This document shows, piece by piece, positions 56,522-64,000 of a DNA stretch of 64,000 bases. The notes below the pieces were generated by a model. That model did not search any database. It saw only the letters and a list, made by a program, of their open reading frames with translations, and was not told the DNA's origin. Each line of letters begins with the position of its first letter. Positions within the stretch are counted from its first letter, which is position 1. This DNA is from Brevibacterium sp. 'Marine' (GTDB lineage: Bacteria; Actinomycetota; Actinomycetes; Actinomycetales; Brevibacteriaceae), in NCBI RefSeq assembly GCF_012844365.1, contig NZ_CP051626.1, positions 992,001 through 1,056,000 on the forward strand, given 5' to 3'. Made by a program: the position numbers and the translations under genes.

Positions 56522-59071
56522 TTGGCCACATTCTTCGGACCCGCAGGCTCGGGCGGAGACTCGTTCGACGAGTTCCTCGCTCGTTTCCTCCAGGGACAGA
56601 CCGGAGCCCGCCGAGGCCGTTCCGTCGACATCAACCGACTGCTGAGCAAGCGCAGCCATGAGGTCATCGAAGCGGCCGCGGAGTTCGCAGGCCGCCACGG
56701 CCAGTCCGAGGTCGACGCACTCCATATCCTGCGCACCATGGTCGACTCCGAACCCGGAATCTCCGCCGTGCGCCAGGCAGGCGCCGACCCCGAGGCCATC
56801 GCCGCCAGCGTCGAAGAGCGGCTTCCGGCTGCAACCGACACCGAGGCGGATTCCACTCCCACACTGACCGGCTCCGCCCAGCGCGCCCTGCTCGATGCCT
56901 ACCAGGTGGCGCGAGCGTTCGGATCGACCTACATCGATCCGGAGCACATGTTCTTCGCCTTCGTGCTCAATCAGGAGATGCCCGCCGGTCGGATCCTCGC
57001 CCAGGCGGGAGTCACCCAGGCCGCACTGCAGGCCGGCGCCGAGGCGGCCGAAGCCGCAGGCATGCACCCCGGCCAGGAAGCCGAGGGTGAGGACGGTCAG
57101 GAATCCGTGCTGGAGAAGTTCGGCACCGACCTCACCGAACTCGCAGCCGAGGGCAGACTCGATCCCGTCATCGGCCGTGCGGAGGAGATCGAACAGACGA
57201 TCGAGATCCTCGCCCGCCGGACGAAGAACAACCCGGTCCTCCTCGGCGAGGCAGGCGTCGGCAAGACCGCGGTCGCCGAAGGCCTCGCCCAGGCCATCCA
57301 CTCCGGTCAGGTGCCCAAGCAGCTGCAGGGCAAGCGCATCATCGCGCTCGATATGCCCGGAATGCTCGCCGGCACCCGCTACCGGGGTGACTTCGAAGAG
57401 CGCCTGACCGGAGCGCTGAACGAGATCGCCGATGACGGAGACATGATCGTCTTCGTCGACGAACTCCACACCCTCGTCGGTGCCGGCGGCAACGGCGAAG
57501 CGAACTCGATGGACGCCGGCAACATCCTCAAACCGCGGCTGGCTCGCGGCGACCTGCACATGATCGGCGCAACCACGCTCAAGGAGTACCGCACCATCGA
57601 GAAGGACTCCGCTCTGGAACGCCGCTTCCAGCCGGTGACCGTGGGTGAGCCGAGCGTCGAGGACGCGGTGACGATCATCGACGGACTCAAAGACCGCTAC
57701 GCGGAGTTCCACGAGGTCACCTACACCCCCGAGGCGGTCCGCGCAGCCGTGGAGCTGTCGAACCGCTACATCACCGACCGGTTCCTGCCGGACAAGGCCA
57801 TCGACCTCATCGACCAGGCCGGCGCCCGGATGTCGCTGGGGCGCGGACCCGCGGTCGACATCGACGCGCTCAAGCTCAAGCTCTCCGAGCTCGAAGCGGA
57901 GAAGAAGTCCGCCATCGAGGTCGAGGACTACGAACGCGCAGGCCGCGTCCGCGATGAGATCAACGAGGTGGCCGCCCGGATCGAATCAGCCGAGAACCCG
58001 GACGCGGAGGCCGTGAAGACCGCTGCCGCAGAGGCGATCATCGGCGAGCAGGAGATCGCGCATGTGGTCTCCCGCGCCACCGGAATCCCGGCGGAGCGGA
58101 TGACGCAGAGCCAGAAGGCGCGTCTGGCGAACATGGAGGAGGTCCTCCACGACCGGGTGGTCGGACAGGACGAGGCCGTGACCGCCGTCTCCCGCGCCAT
58201 CCGCCGCAGCCAGACCGGTATGGCCGATCCGAACCGACCCATCGGCAGCTTCCTCTTCCTCGGCCCCACCGGCGTCGGAAAGACGGAGCTGGCGAAGGCA
58301 CTGGCACAGACCCTGTTCGACGACGAGTCGGCCATGATCCGCTTCGACATGAGCGAGTTCGGCGAACGCCACACGGTGTCCCGGCTCGTCGGTGCCCCTC
58401 CCGGCTACGTCGGCTACGACGAAGCCGGTCAGCTGACGGAGAAGGTCCGCCGTCGCCCGTATTCGGTCATCCTCCTCGACGAGGTCGAGAAGGCCCACCC
58501 GGATGCGTTCAACCTGCTGCTGCAGGTCCTCGACGACGGACGTCTCACCGACGGTCAGGGCCGGACGGTCGACTTCCGCAACACCGTGATCATCATGACT
58601 TCGAACCTCGGGTCCGAGTTCATGTCCGGCACTCCGCTGGGCTTCGCCTCCGGTGCTGCGGAGGATGCAGAGAGAGACCTCAAGGCCAAGGTCATGGGGC
58701 GGCTCAAGGAATTCATGCGGCCGGAGTTCATCAACCGCATCGACGACACCGTGATGTTCGCCCGCCTCGATCGCGAGCAGCTGCGCTCCATCGTCGATCA
58801 GCAGCTGGCCGCGTCGAAGCAGCGTCTCGAGGCTCAGGGCATCGCCCTCGACGTCTCGGCAGAGGCTCTCGACTGGCTCGCCGATGAGGGCTACGAGCCC
58901 GAGTTCGGTGCCCGTCCGCTGCGCCGCGTGATCCAGCGCGAACTCGACGACCGCATCGCCGACCTCCTCGTCACCGAGGCGGTCGACGAGGGCGGCACCG
59001 TGCGTGCCACCGTCGAAGGCGGCGACCTCAGGGTCGTGGCCGGTGCTCGCCCGGAGCCGATCATGGCCTGA
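56522..59071 (+). CDS. ATP-dependent Clp protease ATP-binding subunit, ClpC-like
   Basis: 849-residue AAA+ unfoldase. TTG start at 56522 with GGAGG ten bases upstream. N-domain, then D1 with Walker [21 protein letters not shown], Walker [16 protein letters not shown], then the short UVR-like insert [19 protein letters not shown] instead of ClpB's long coiled coil. D2 has [20 protein letters not shown] and [20 protein letters not shown]. The TPLGFASG loop carries the LGF tripeptide that docks onto ClpP, so it should work with a peptidase; a ClpP pair lies 2 kb downstream. Likely heat-shock controlled (HAIR element). Gly-rich N-terminal 20 residues are unusual for housekeeping ClpC. Confidence 0.94.
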   Translation: MATFFGPAGSGGDSFDEFLARFLQGQTGARRGRSVDINRLLSKRSHEVIEAAAEFAGRHGQSEVDALHILRTMVDSEPGISAVRQAGADPEAIAASVEERLPAATDTEADSTPTLTGSAQRALLDAYQVARAFGSTYIDPEHMFFAFVLNQEMPAGRILAQAGVTQAALQAGAEAAEAAGMHPGQEAEGEDGQESVLEKFGTDLTELAAEGRLDPVIGRAEEIEQTIEILARRTKNNPVLLGEAGVGKTAVAEGLAQAIHSGQVPKQLQGKRIIALDMPGMLAGTRYRGDFEERLTGALNEIADDGDMIVFVDELHTLVGAGGNGEANSMDAGNILKPRLARGDLHMIGATTLKEYRTIEKDSALERRFQPVTVGEPSVEDAVTIIDGLKDRYAEFHEVTYTPEAVRAAVELSNRYITDRFLPDKAIDLIDQAGARMSLGRGPAVDIDALKLKLSELEAEKKSAIEVEDYERAGRVRDEINEVAARIESAENPDAEAVKTAAAEAIIGEQEIAHVVSRATGIPAERMTQSQKARLANMEEVLHDRVVGQDEAVTAVSRAIRRSQTGMADPNRPIGSFLFLGPTGVGKTELAKALAQTLFDDESAMIRFDMSEFGERHTVSRLVGAPPGYVGYDEAGQLTEKVRRRPYSVILLDEVEKAHPDAFNLLLQVLDDGRLTDGQGRTVDFRNTVIIMTSNLGSEFMSGTPLGFASGAAEDAERDLKAKVMGRLKEFMRPEFINRIDDTVMFARLDREQLRSIVDQQLAASKQRLEAQGIALDVSAEALDWLADEGYEPEFGARPLRRVIQRELDDRIADLLVTEAVDEGGTVRATVEGGDLRVVAGARPEPIMA

Positions 59072-59100
59072 TCCCTCGATCGCCGAGGCGGTCCCCGCAT

Positions 59101-59140
59101 GAGCCCGGGACGAAGGATTCCGTTCTTTCGTCCCGGGCTC
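59101..59140. terminator. Bidirectional terminator between clp and yidC
   Basis: 14-bp perfect stem GAGCCCGGGACGAA / TTCGTCCCGGGCTC with a 12-base loop between convergent genes. Confidence 0.88.
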
Positions 59141-59172
59141 TGTCGTTGCTGCGGGCAGCGTCGCGTCCCGGT

Positions 59173-59994
59173 TCAGCCGCGGGTGGCAGAGGACTGTTCG
59201 GGTTGGGGGTCGTTCGCCCCGAGGAGCTTGTTGAGGACGAGCCGTTCGCCGAGCGTCCACGTGGTCGTCGTCGCCAGGTAGAGTGCGGCGGCCAAGGGGA
59301 CGAAGAGCGCGAAGATCGCGGTGAGGAAGGGCATGAAGCTCAGGGTCTTCATCACCCCGGACAGATCCGGCATCGTCGGAGCATCCGACCCGTTCTTCCC
59401 CGGATTCCCCGCGGGAACGGCCGGGGTCTCGGGCGCAGCCGGAGTGAGCAGTTGGCGGGAGAAGCCGGCGACGATGGTGATGAGCACGACGAGGATGAGG
59501 TAGACCGTGATGGCCGTGCCGGTGAGATCCCCGGCGCCGAGCAGTCTGACGAAGCTCGTGTTCAGGGGCAGACCGAAGAGCGTGTGATCGAGCAGCTCAT
59601 TGGCATGCCCGCCGATCGTCGCATTGATGAAGAGGCCATAGACGGCCATGAGCACTGGGGTCTGTGCCAGCACCGGCAGGCATCCGGCGAAGGGGGAGGC
59701 ATTCTCCTCTTTGTACAGCTCCATGAGCTTCTGCTGCATGAGTTCGGGCTGCTTCTTGTGCTTCGTCTGCAGCTCTCTGATCTTCGGGGCCAGCCGTTTT
59801 CGAGTGATGCCGGCCCTGACCTGGGACACCCCGACGGGGATGAGCACGGCGCGGACCAGCACGGTGAGTACGATGACGGCCAGAGCGGCGCTGAAGCCGC
59901 CGGCGAGCGGTTCGAGAATGTCGCTGATCCCCGTGACCACTGTGTAGGCGGCCTCGACGAGCAGGCGGATGGGCAGGAATTCGTAGATGTTCAC
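59173..59994 (-). CDS. YidC/Oxa1-family membrane protein insertase (paralogue outside the rpmH locus)
   Basis: 273 residues from a GTG at 59994 with AAGGACG upstream. LVEAAYTVVTGISDILEPL, LAVIVLTVLVRAVLIPVGVS with the conserved Arg in the groove, the coiled-coil cytosolic loop ELMQQKLMELYKEENASPFAGCLP and VYGLFINATIGG, TLGERLVLNKLLG. Because it lacks rpmH/rnpA/jag neighbours it is a second, accessory copy. It is co-oriented with the small DUF6412-like gene upstream; such YidC-DUF6412 pairs recur in actinobacteria. Its clients are unknown. Confidence 0.9.
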   Translation of the reverse strand: MNIYEFLPIRLLVEAAYTVVTGISDILEPLAGGFSAALAVIVLTVLVRAVLIPVGVSQVRAGITRKRLAPKIRELQTKHKKQPELMQQKLMELYKEENASPFAGCLPVLAQTPVLMAVYGLFINATIGGHANELLDHTLFGLPLNTSFVRLLGAGDLTGTAITVYLILVVLITIVAGFSRQLLTPAAPETPAVPAGNPGKNGSDAPTMPDLSGVMKTLSFMPFLTAIFALFVPLAAALYLATTTTWTLGERLVLNKLLGANDPQPEQSSATRG

Positions 59995-60130
59995 AGGTGA
60001 TCGTCCTTCGGACTTAGGCGCACTGAGGCGCGGTTGAATGGGCCGTGTGCGGCCATCACCGTGATGACTGATGAGGATCACCCGCGCCGAGGCGGGGGAG
60101 GAGCTGCGTACGGAACGCGATCGAGGTCGT

Positions 60131-60436
60131 TCAGGCGATGGCGTGAACGACGGAAGAGGGGGCTCTGGGCAGAGCCGTACCCGGAGTGCCGGGTTCCTCC
60201 GGCATACGGAATTCGCGGATGCTTCGGCGCGTGCCCGGCAGAGACGGCGGGAGTGCCGACAGTGAGAGCACACGCAGCAGAGCCATGCTCGCCCATGCAG
60301 CGATCGGCGTCAGCAGGGCTGCACCGAGGAGGGCGAGGACGATGAGATGAGTGGGGGACTGGGGCACGACCGAGTCGAGGTCGGAAGAGAGCACGACGAC
60401 GAGCAGCTGCAGCGTCAGCCACATATTCGCCATCAT
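60131..60436 (-). CDS. Small membrane protein, DUF6412-like
   Basis: 101 residues from 60436, where AAAGGGGACGAG precedes the ATG. One or two hydrophobic segments (TLQLLVVVLSSD, LIVLALLGAALLTPIAAWAS) and a C-terminal Pro/Arg-rich tail with LPRAPSS. I associate it with DUF6412, a family of uncharacterised proteins encoded next to YidC paralogues; 136 bases separate the two genes. Confidence 0.65.
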   Translation of the reverse strand: MMANMWLTLQLLVVVLSSDLDSVVPQSPTHLIVLALLGAALLTPIAAWASMALLRVLSLSALPPSLPGTRRSIREFRMPEEPGTPGTALPRAPSSVVHAIA

Positions 60437-60488
60437 CTCGTCCCCTTTCAGACGCCACGATGCTAACACGCGGGCCTGGGCGAAGGTC

Positions 60489-61127
60489 TCAGTCCTCTGC
60501 GTCGGCGGAGAGGTCCGGATCTCGGGCGAGACGCACGAGCGCGGCCGCGAGTCCTGCGAGGTCATCGTCATCGACCAATGCGGCCAGCTTCTCGTCCTGC
60601 TCCGGCAGCCCGGCCGTCTTCGCGCCCTTGCGAACGAGAGTGTCGAATGCAGGCCTCACCGAGGGCCAGACCTGCTGGGCCTCTCGGAGGAAGATGGATG
60701 CCCCGGTCGGACCGATCCCGGTGAATTCCTGCAGGAGCCCCGAAATCCGACGAGGCTGCCCCTCGGCCTCATCGCGCAGCTTCCGCAGGTCCCCGTCCCA
60801 TCGGCCGATGAGCAGATCGGCGGCCTCGGCCAGACGGGTGGCGGTGCTCTCATCGTAGCGGCGATACCCGCCGCGTCCGAGCGCATCGACGCGCTGCTGC
60901 CACGAGCTCGCGCGCAGACGCTGCGGCGTTCTCCACTTCGCCGAGAACAGCTCGCGCGCGCTCGCGAGGGCGATGTCGGAGCTGATGCGCGTGGACAGGA
61001 GCAGGCTGAGGACGAGCAGCTGCCACAGCGGGGCCGGCTTGTCCCGGAGTGTGATCCCGGCCTCCGCGGCGAATGTGCGACCGTGCACATCGATGAGGCG
61101 ACCGGCCCGATCTCGCTGTGTGCTCAT
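60489..61127 (-). CDS. HhH-GPD-type endonuclease III-like protein without the FeS cluster
   Basis: 212 residues from the ATG at 61127. Helical HhH-GPD core: LWQLLVLSLLLSTRISSDIALA, the hairpin region ISGLLQEFTGIGPTGASIFL and a terminal DLAGLAAALVRLARDPDL. The C-terminal four-Cys iron-sulfur loop of endonuclease III is absent, and the catalytic Lys/Asp pair is not obvious, so it may be a base-excision or a non-catalytic DNA-binding relative. The divergent clpP pair starts 146 bases away. Confidence 0.75.
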   Translation of the reverse strand: MSTQRDRAGRLIDVHGRTFAAEAGITLRDKPAPLWQLLVLSLLLSTRISSDIALASARELFSAKWRTPQRLRASSWQQRVDALGRGGYRRYDESTATRLAEAADLLIGRWDGDLRKLRDEAEGQPRRISGLLQEFTGIGPTGASIFLREAQQVWPSVRPAFDTLVRKGAKTAGLPEQDEKLAALVDDDDLAGLAAALVRLARDPDLSADAED

Positions 61128-61272
61128 GCCGTCGATCCTAAGTCCGCGCCCGGTCGAAGAGTCAAAGGTCGCCGGAGCCTCAGATGCCGGTGCCCGTCCG
61201 CTCACAGCGGCACGGTCCCGCTTCCAGCGGATCCGTGCACGGGCCGCCGTCGCTGGGTCGCACAGTTGAGAC

Positions 61273-61908
61273 ATGCACACACGAACCGCAACCAGCCCAT
61301 CGGTGTTCGCCGAGGCCAACGAGTCTCCGACGACGACCGCGATCCCCGAATCCCAGCGCATGCTCTACGCCTACCGATCCGTCGTCTTCAACGGCGAGCT
61401 GCGGGACGAGAACGGAATGGAGATCATCTCCCGACTCGTCCTCCTCTCCGCCGAGGATCCGCGCTCCGATATCCACCTGTGGATCAACTCTCCCGGCGGG
61501 TCAGTGCCGATGATGCACGCGATCTCCGACACCATCGCCGCCCTGCCCAACGACGTGGTCACGATCGCCTTCGGGTGGGCCGCCTCGGCGGGACAGTTCG
61601 TGCTCATGATGGGCACGCCGGGAAGAAGACTCGCTCTGCCCCACGCCCGCATCCTCCTCCACCAGGGCTCGAGCGGGATCGGCGGAGCCGCCGCCGACAT
61701 CGAACTCCAGGGCGACGACCTCCGTTCGGTCAGGGACACCGTCCTGCACCGGATCGCCGAGGCGACCGGGCAGACCTACGAACGCATCTTCGAAGACTCC
61801 CTGCGAGACCGGTGGTTCACCGCCGAGGAGGCGATCGAGTACGGACTCATCGACCGCATCATCGACTCCCCGGCCGACCTGCACGTCCAGATCGGAGGAG
61901 GGCGATGA
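61273..61908 (+). CDS. clpP: ClpP peptidase subunit, catalytically complete
   Basis: 211 residues. Catalytic triad visible: Ser105 in FGWAASAGQFVLMMG, His130 in PHARILLHQGSSG, Asp about 175 in the segment RIFEDSLRDRWF. Canonical GQAAS is changed to GWAAS but the serine is kept. LWINSPGGSVPMMHAI and EYGLIDRIID are typical. An N-terminal extension of ~25 residues precedes the usual start. Its TGA overlaps the next gene's ATG by four bases, so the pair is made together. Confidence 0.93.
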   Translation: MHTRTATSPSVFAEANESPTTTAIPESQRMLYAYRSVVFNGELRDENGMEIISRLVLLSAEDPRSDIHLWINSPGGSVPMMHAISDTIAALPNDVVTIAFGWAASAGQFVLMMGTPGRRLALPHARILLHQGSSGIGGAAADIELQGDDLRSVRDTVLHRIAEATGQTYERIFEDSLRDRWFTAEEAIEYGLIDRIIDSPADLHVQIGGGR

Positions 61909-62486
61909 GCCAGTACACGATCCCCAACGTCGTCGACCGGACCGGTGGCAGCGAGAAGATCGTCGACGTCTACTCGCACCTGCTCGGCAACCGCATCGTC
62001 TACCTCGGCGTGCCCATCGACGACGGAGTGGCGAACACGATCATCGCGCAGCTGCTCCACCTCGATTCGAGCAGCCGGGACCTGCCGATCAGCATGTACA
62101 TCAACTCCCCAGGCGGCTCCCTGACCGCGATGACCGCGATCTTCGACGCAATGCACCACATCGGTGCGCCCGTGGCCACCACCTGCGTCGGGCAGGCGGT
62201 CGCCGATGCGGCCGTGCTCCTGGCCGCCGGAGAACCGGGCCGGCGGGCCATGCTCGCACACGCCCGCGCCGTGCTGCGGCAGCCGCATGCCGAAGGTGCA
62301 CGCGGCACGATCCCCGACCTCATCGTCGCCGCAGACGAGATCGTCCGGCAGCGCCGAGAGGTCGAAGAGATGCTCGCCGACAGCACGGGACGGACCCCGG
62401 AGCAGATCCACCGTGACTTCGATCGCGATCTCGTTCTCGACGCAAGAGCGGCGCGGGACTTCGGACTCGTCGACGTCATCCTCTGA
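61905..62486 (+). CDS. ClpP paralogue lacking the catalytic serine and histidine (ClpR-like)
   Basis: 193 residues. The fold is clearly ClpP (MYINSPGGSLTAMTAIFDAM, TPEQIHRDFDRDLVLDARAARDFGLVDVIL), but the serine motif reads GQAVADAAVLLAAG, with Ala100 in place of the nucleophile. The histidine position is Arg125 (HARAVLRQPH). Asp is retained. This resembles ClpR of cyanobacteria and plastids, which joins active subunits in mixed rings. It is translationally coupled to the active clpP. Regulation through mixed heptamers is inference. Confidence 0.93.
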   Translation: MSQYTIPNVVDRTGGSEKIVDVYSHLLGNRIVYLGVPIDDGVANTIIAQLLHLDSSSRDLPISMYINSPGGSLTAMTAIFDAMHHIGAPVATTCVGQAVADAAVLLAAGEPGRRAMLAHARAVLRQPHAEGARGTIPDLIVAADEIVRQRREVEEMLADSTGRTPEQIHRDFDRDLVLDARAARDFGLVDVIL

Positions 62487-62566
62487 CTCACTGCTCCCAG
62501 CGTGGTGGTCGAACGTACTCCCCGAGGATGACGACGACATCCGGGCCGGGTCGCTACGATCGGAGG

Positions 62567-63877
62567 ATGAGACCGGACCGTCGAGATCGTCGCGCCCGCG
62601 CGGCAGGATCTTCGCCGCGCACACGCAGACGAATCGTCCTGCTCACCGTCGCCGCGGTGGTGCTGCAGCTGCCCTTCGCGATCGTCCTCGCCTTCCACAC
62701 CGAGACGTCTGCGGCCGCGATGATCGTGCGCATCGGCACTGCGGTCGTCTCCCCGGCGGTCTTCCTCTTCGCTGCGAGGTGGCCCGGACCGCGCGTGGCC
62801 GCACTGGCAGGACTCGTCGTCCTCGACATCCTGGTGTGGGCGGCAGCGACGCCCGATTCGGGCCCCGGCGACGTCGGCATGCGACCGGACGCGTGGGGCG
62901 ACCACGGACCGTGGTCACCGGCCGGACCAGGAGCGACGCCGTTCTACGCCGCCTTCCTCTTCGCCGTCGTCGCAGCGATGGTTCGCGGACGTGGACTCTG
63001 GGCGATCGCCTCGGCGGTGGGAGTCTGGTTGGGAAGCCTGCTGCTCGGTCCCCTGCTGGGAATCGAGTGGTCAGTGGGGCGAGTGGTTTCGGCGACGATC
63101 GGACTGGCCATCGCCGTGGGCATCGGTGCTTTCGTCCGCCGCCGCAGCGAACTGCGTCGCCAGGAGGCCGCCCAGCAGAGCGCCCACCGCGCCGAGGTGG
63201 TCCAGGCCGAACGGCTGCGCATCGCCCGGGATCTCCACGACGTCCTCGGCCATGCACTGTCCCAGATCAACGTCCAAGCCGGAGTCGGCGAACACCTCAT
63301 CGACCGCGATCCCGAACAGGCGCGTTCGGCACTTGCGGCCATCAGAGAACTCAGCCGCACCGGACTCAACGAAGTGCGCACCGTGCTGCACACGATGCGC
63401 TCCGACACCGGTGCTGCGGAAGCCTCAGGACCGGCACCCTTGGCACCGGTGCTCGGCCTCGACGCTGTTCCGGCACTGGTCTCCCGCCTCGTCGGCTCCA
63501 CGGACATCAGCGTGGACGATCGGCGAGCCACAGACTCCGACGGAGCGCGGGAGCAGCCCGGTCAATCGACGGACGCAGCCGCCTATCGGATCATTCAGGA
63601 AGCACTGACCAATGTGCTCAGACATGCTCGCGCTGACAGCGCACGTGTCGTGATCGAGCGGAATTCGGACCGGCTGCACGTGCGCATCAGCGATGACGGA
63701 TCGGGAATGTCCGGAGAAGTCGAAGGGACGGGAATCATGGGCATGCGCGAGAGGGCGAAACTGCTGACAGGGTCACTCACCCTGACATCGGAGGGCCAGC
63801 GGGGAACCACCGTCGACGTCGACCTTCCCTGGAACGCCGACCCTGCAGAATTTCCCGACGAGGAGGCACAGCGATGA
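62567..63877 (+). CDS. NarL-type sensor histidine kinase (HisKA_3/HATPase)
   Basis: About 436 residues from the ATG at 62567; the frame also opens at 62528, and neither site has an ideally spaced ribosome site. Five or so N-terminal hydrophobic helices, then the dimerisation/phosphoacceptor box RIARDLHDVLGHALSQINVQ (His) and HATPase motifs AAYRIIQEALTNVLRHARAD (N-box), RISDDGSGMSG (G1) and GTGIMGMRERAKLL (G2). It is coupled to the response regulator gene through an ATGA overlap. The stimulus is not readable. Confidence 0.93.
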   Translation: MRPDRRDRRARAAGSSPRTRRRIVLLTVAAVVLQLPFAIVLAFHTETSAAAMIVRIGTAVVSPAVFLFAARWPGPRVAALAGLVVLDILVWAAATPDSGPGDVGMRPDAWGDHGPWSPAGPGATPFYAAFLFAVVAAMVRGRGLWAIASAVGVWLGSLLLGPLLGIEWSVGRVVSATIGLAIAVGIGAFVRRRSELRRQEAAQQSAHRAEVVQAERLRIARDLHDVLGHALSQINVQAGVGEHLIDRDPEQARSALAAIRELSRTGLNEVRTVLHTMRSDTGAAEASGPAPLAPVLGLDAVPALVSRLVGSTDISVDDRRATDSDGAREQPGQSTDAAAYRIIQEALTNVLRHARADSARVVIERNSDRLHVRISDDGSGMSGEVEGTGIMGMRERAKLLTGSLTLTSEGQRGTTVDVDLPWNADPAEFPDEEAQR

Positions 63878-64000
63878 CACCGATCCGAGTCGCCATTGCC
63901 GATGACCATCAGCTCGTGCGCGCCGGCTTCGCCTCACTGCTCGATTCCGAGGACGATATCGAGGTCACGATCCACGCCTCCGGCGGGCGGGCCCTGCTCG
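63874..64000 (+). CDS. Response regulator, NarL/LuxR-type (only N-terminus present)
   Basis: The ATG at 63874 overlaps the kinase stop. The visible 42 residues, MTPIRVAIADDHQLVRAGFA followed by SLLDSEDDIEV, are the first two strands of a receiver domain with the acidic DD pair (D10/D11). The phosphorylation Asp and the C-terminal HTH are beyond the window's right edge. Pairing with a HisKA_3 kinase implies the NarL class. Confidence 0.9.
   Translation, partial: MTPIRVAIADDHQLVRAGFASLLDSEDDIEVTIHASGGRALL

Overview
The window is high-GC, densely coded actinobacterial DNA. Gene content (actinobacterial TadA-associated protein, homodimeric AceE, DUF3152 lipoprotein, ClpC-like unfoldase with a HAIR-type operator, YidC paralogue next to a DUF6412-like protein) points to Micrococcales, and Brevibacterium or a close relative is my best guess. 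That genus is an inference from gene content and style, not from any search. No insertion sequence, prophage or CRISPR array is visible.

Layout. 1-3.97 kb: housekeeping genes (membrane EEP phosphatase, winged-helix regulator, upp, TadA partner, tadA, tRNA-Ser(CGA)). 4.2-29.5 kb: a nearly continuous purine-degradation island. In order it carries a purine permease, xanthine dehydrogenase xdhABC, guanine deaminase, hydroxypyruvate isomerase, tartronate semialdehyde reductase, glyoxylate carboligase, allantoinase, a DUF559 gene, peroxiredoxin plus glycerate kinase (minus strand), OHCU decarboxylase, HIU hydrolase, urate oxidase, pyruvate dehydrogenase E1, an IclR regulator (minus strand), malic enzyme, a CitE/malate-synthase-like aldolase, and (S)-ureidoglycine aminohydrolase. 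Together these take guanine/xanthine to urate, allantoin and glyoxylate, then glyoxylate to glycerate by the Gcl route and possibly to malate and pyruvate. Allantoate amidohydrolase and a ureidoglycolate-cleaving enzyme are not in the window.

29.6-42.7 kb: mqo, a HisC-like aminotransferase, a GlcD-type flavoprotein, flavin reductase-like protein, 2OG-Fe oxygenase, homocysteine methyltransferase, tgt facing a queuosine-precursor transporter, an M3 peptidase fused to a YbaK editing domain, and an AI-2E-type membrane protein. 42.7-46.2 kb: two decayed GNAT fragments, an M23-like peptidase, and an aldehyde dehydrogenase/DUF779 pair. 46.2-55.5 kb: a minus-strand operon (lipoprotein SBP, two permeases, double ATPase, FMN monooxygenase, CMD/AhpD fusion) resembling sulfur or peptide/opine scavenging loci, divergent from two tandem VOC genes. 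55.6-64 kb: DUF3152 lipoprotein, ClpC-like unfoldase, YidC paralogue, HhH-GPD protein, an active ClpP paired with a catalytically dead ClpP, and the start of a NarL-type two-component system.

Most interesting signals: (i) a recurrent half-site array (TTCC-N7-GGAA-N6-TTCC) at the regulatory regions of the purine island, probably the operator of the local IclR protein; (ii) two families of dispersed long palindromes, one starting at the stop codon of three different genes; (iii) the M3-YbaK fusion; (iv) the ClpP/dead-ClpP pair; (v) a strongly repeated 11-mer, CGCCGAGGCGG, throughout the window.
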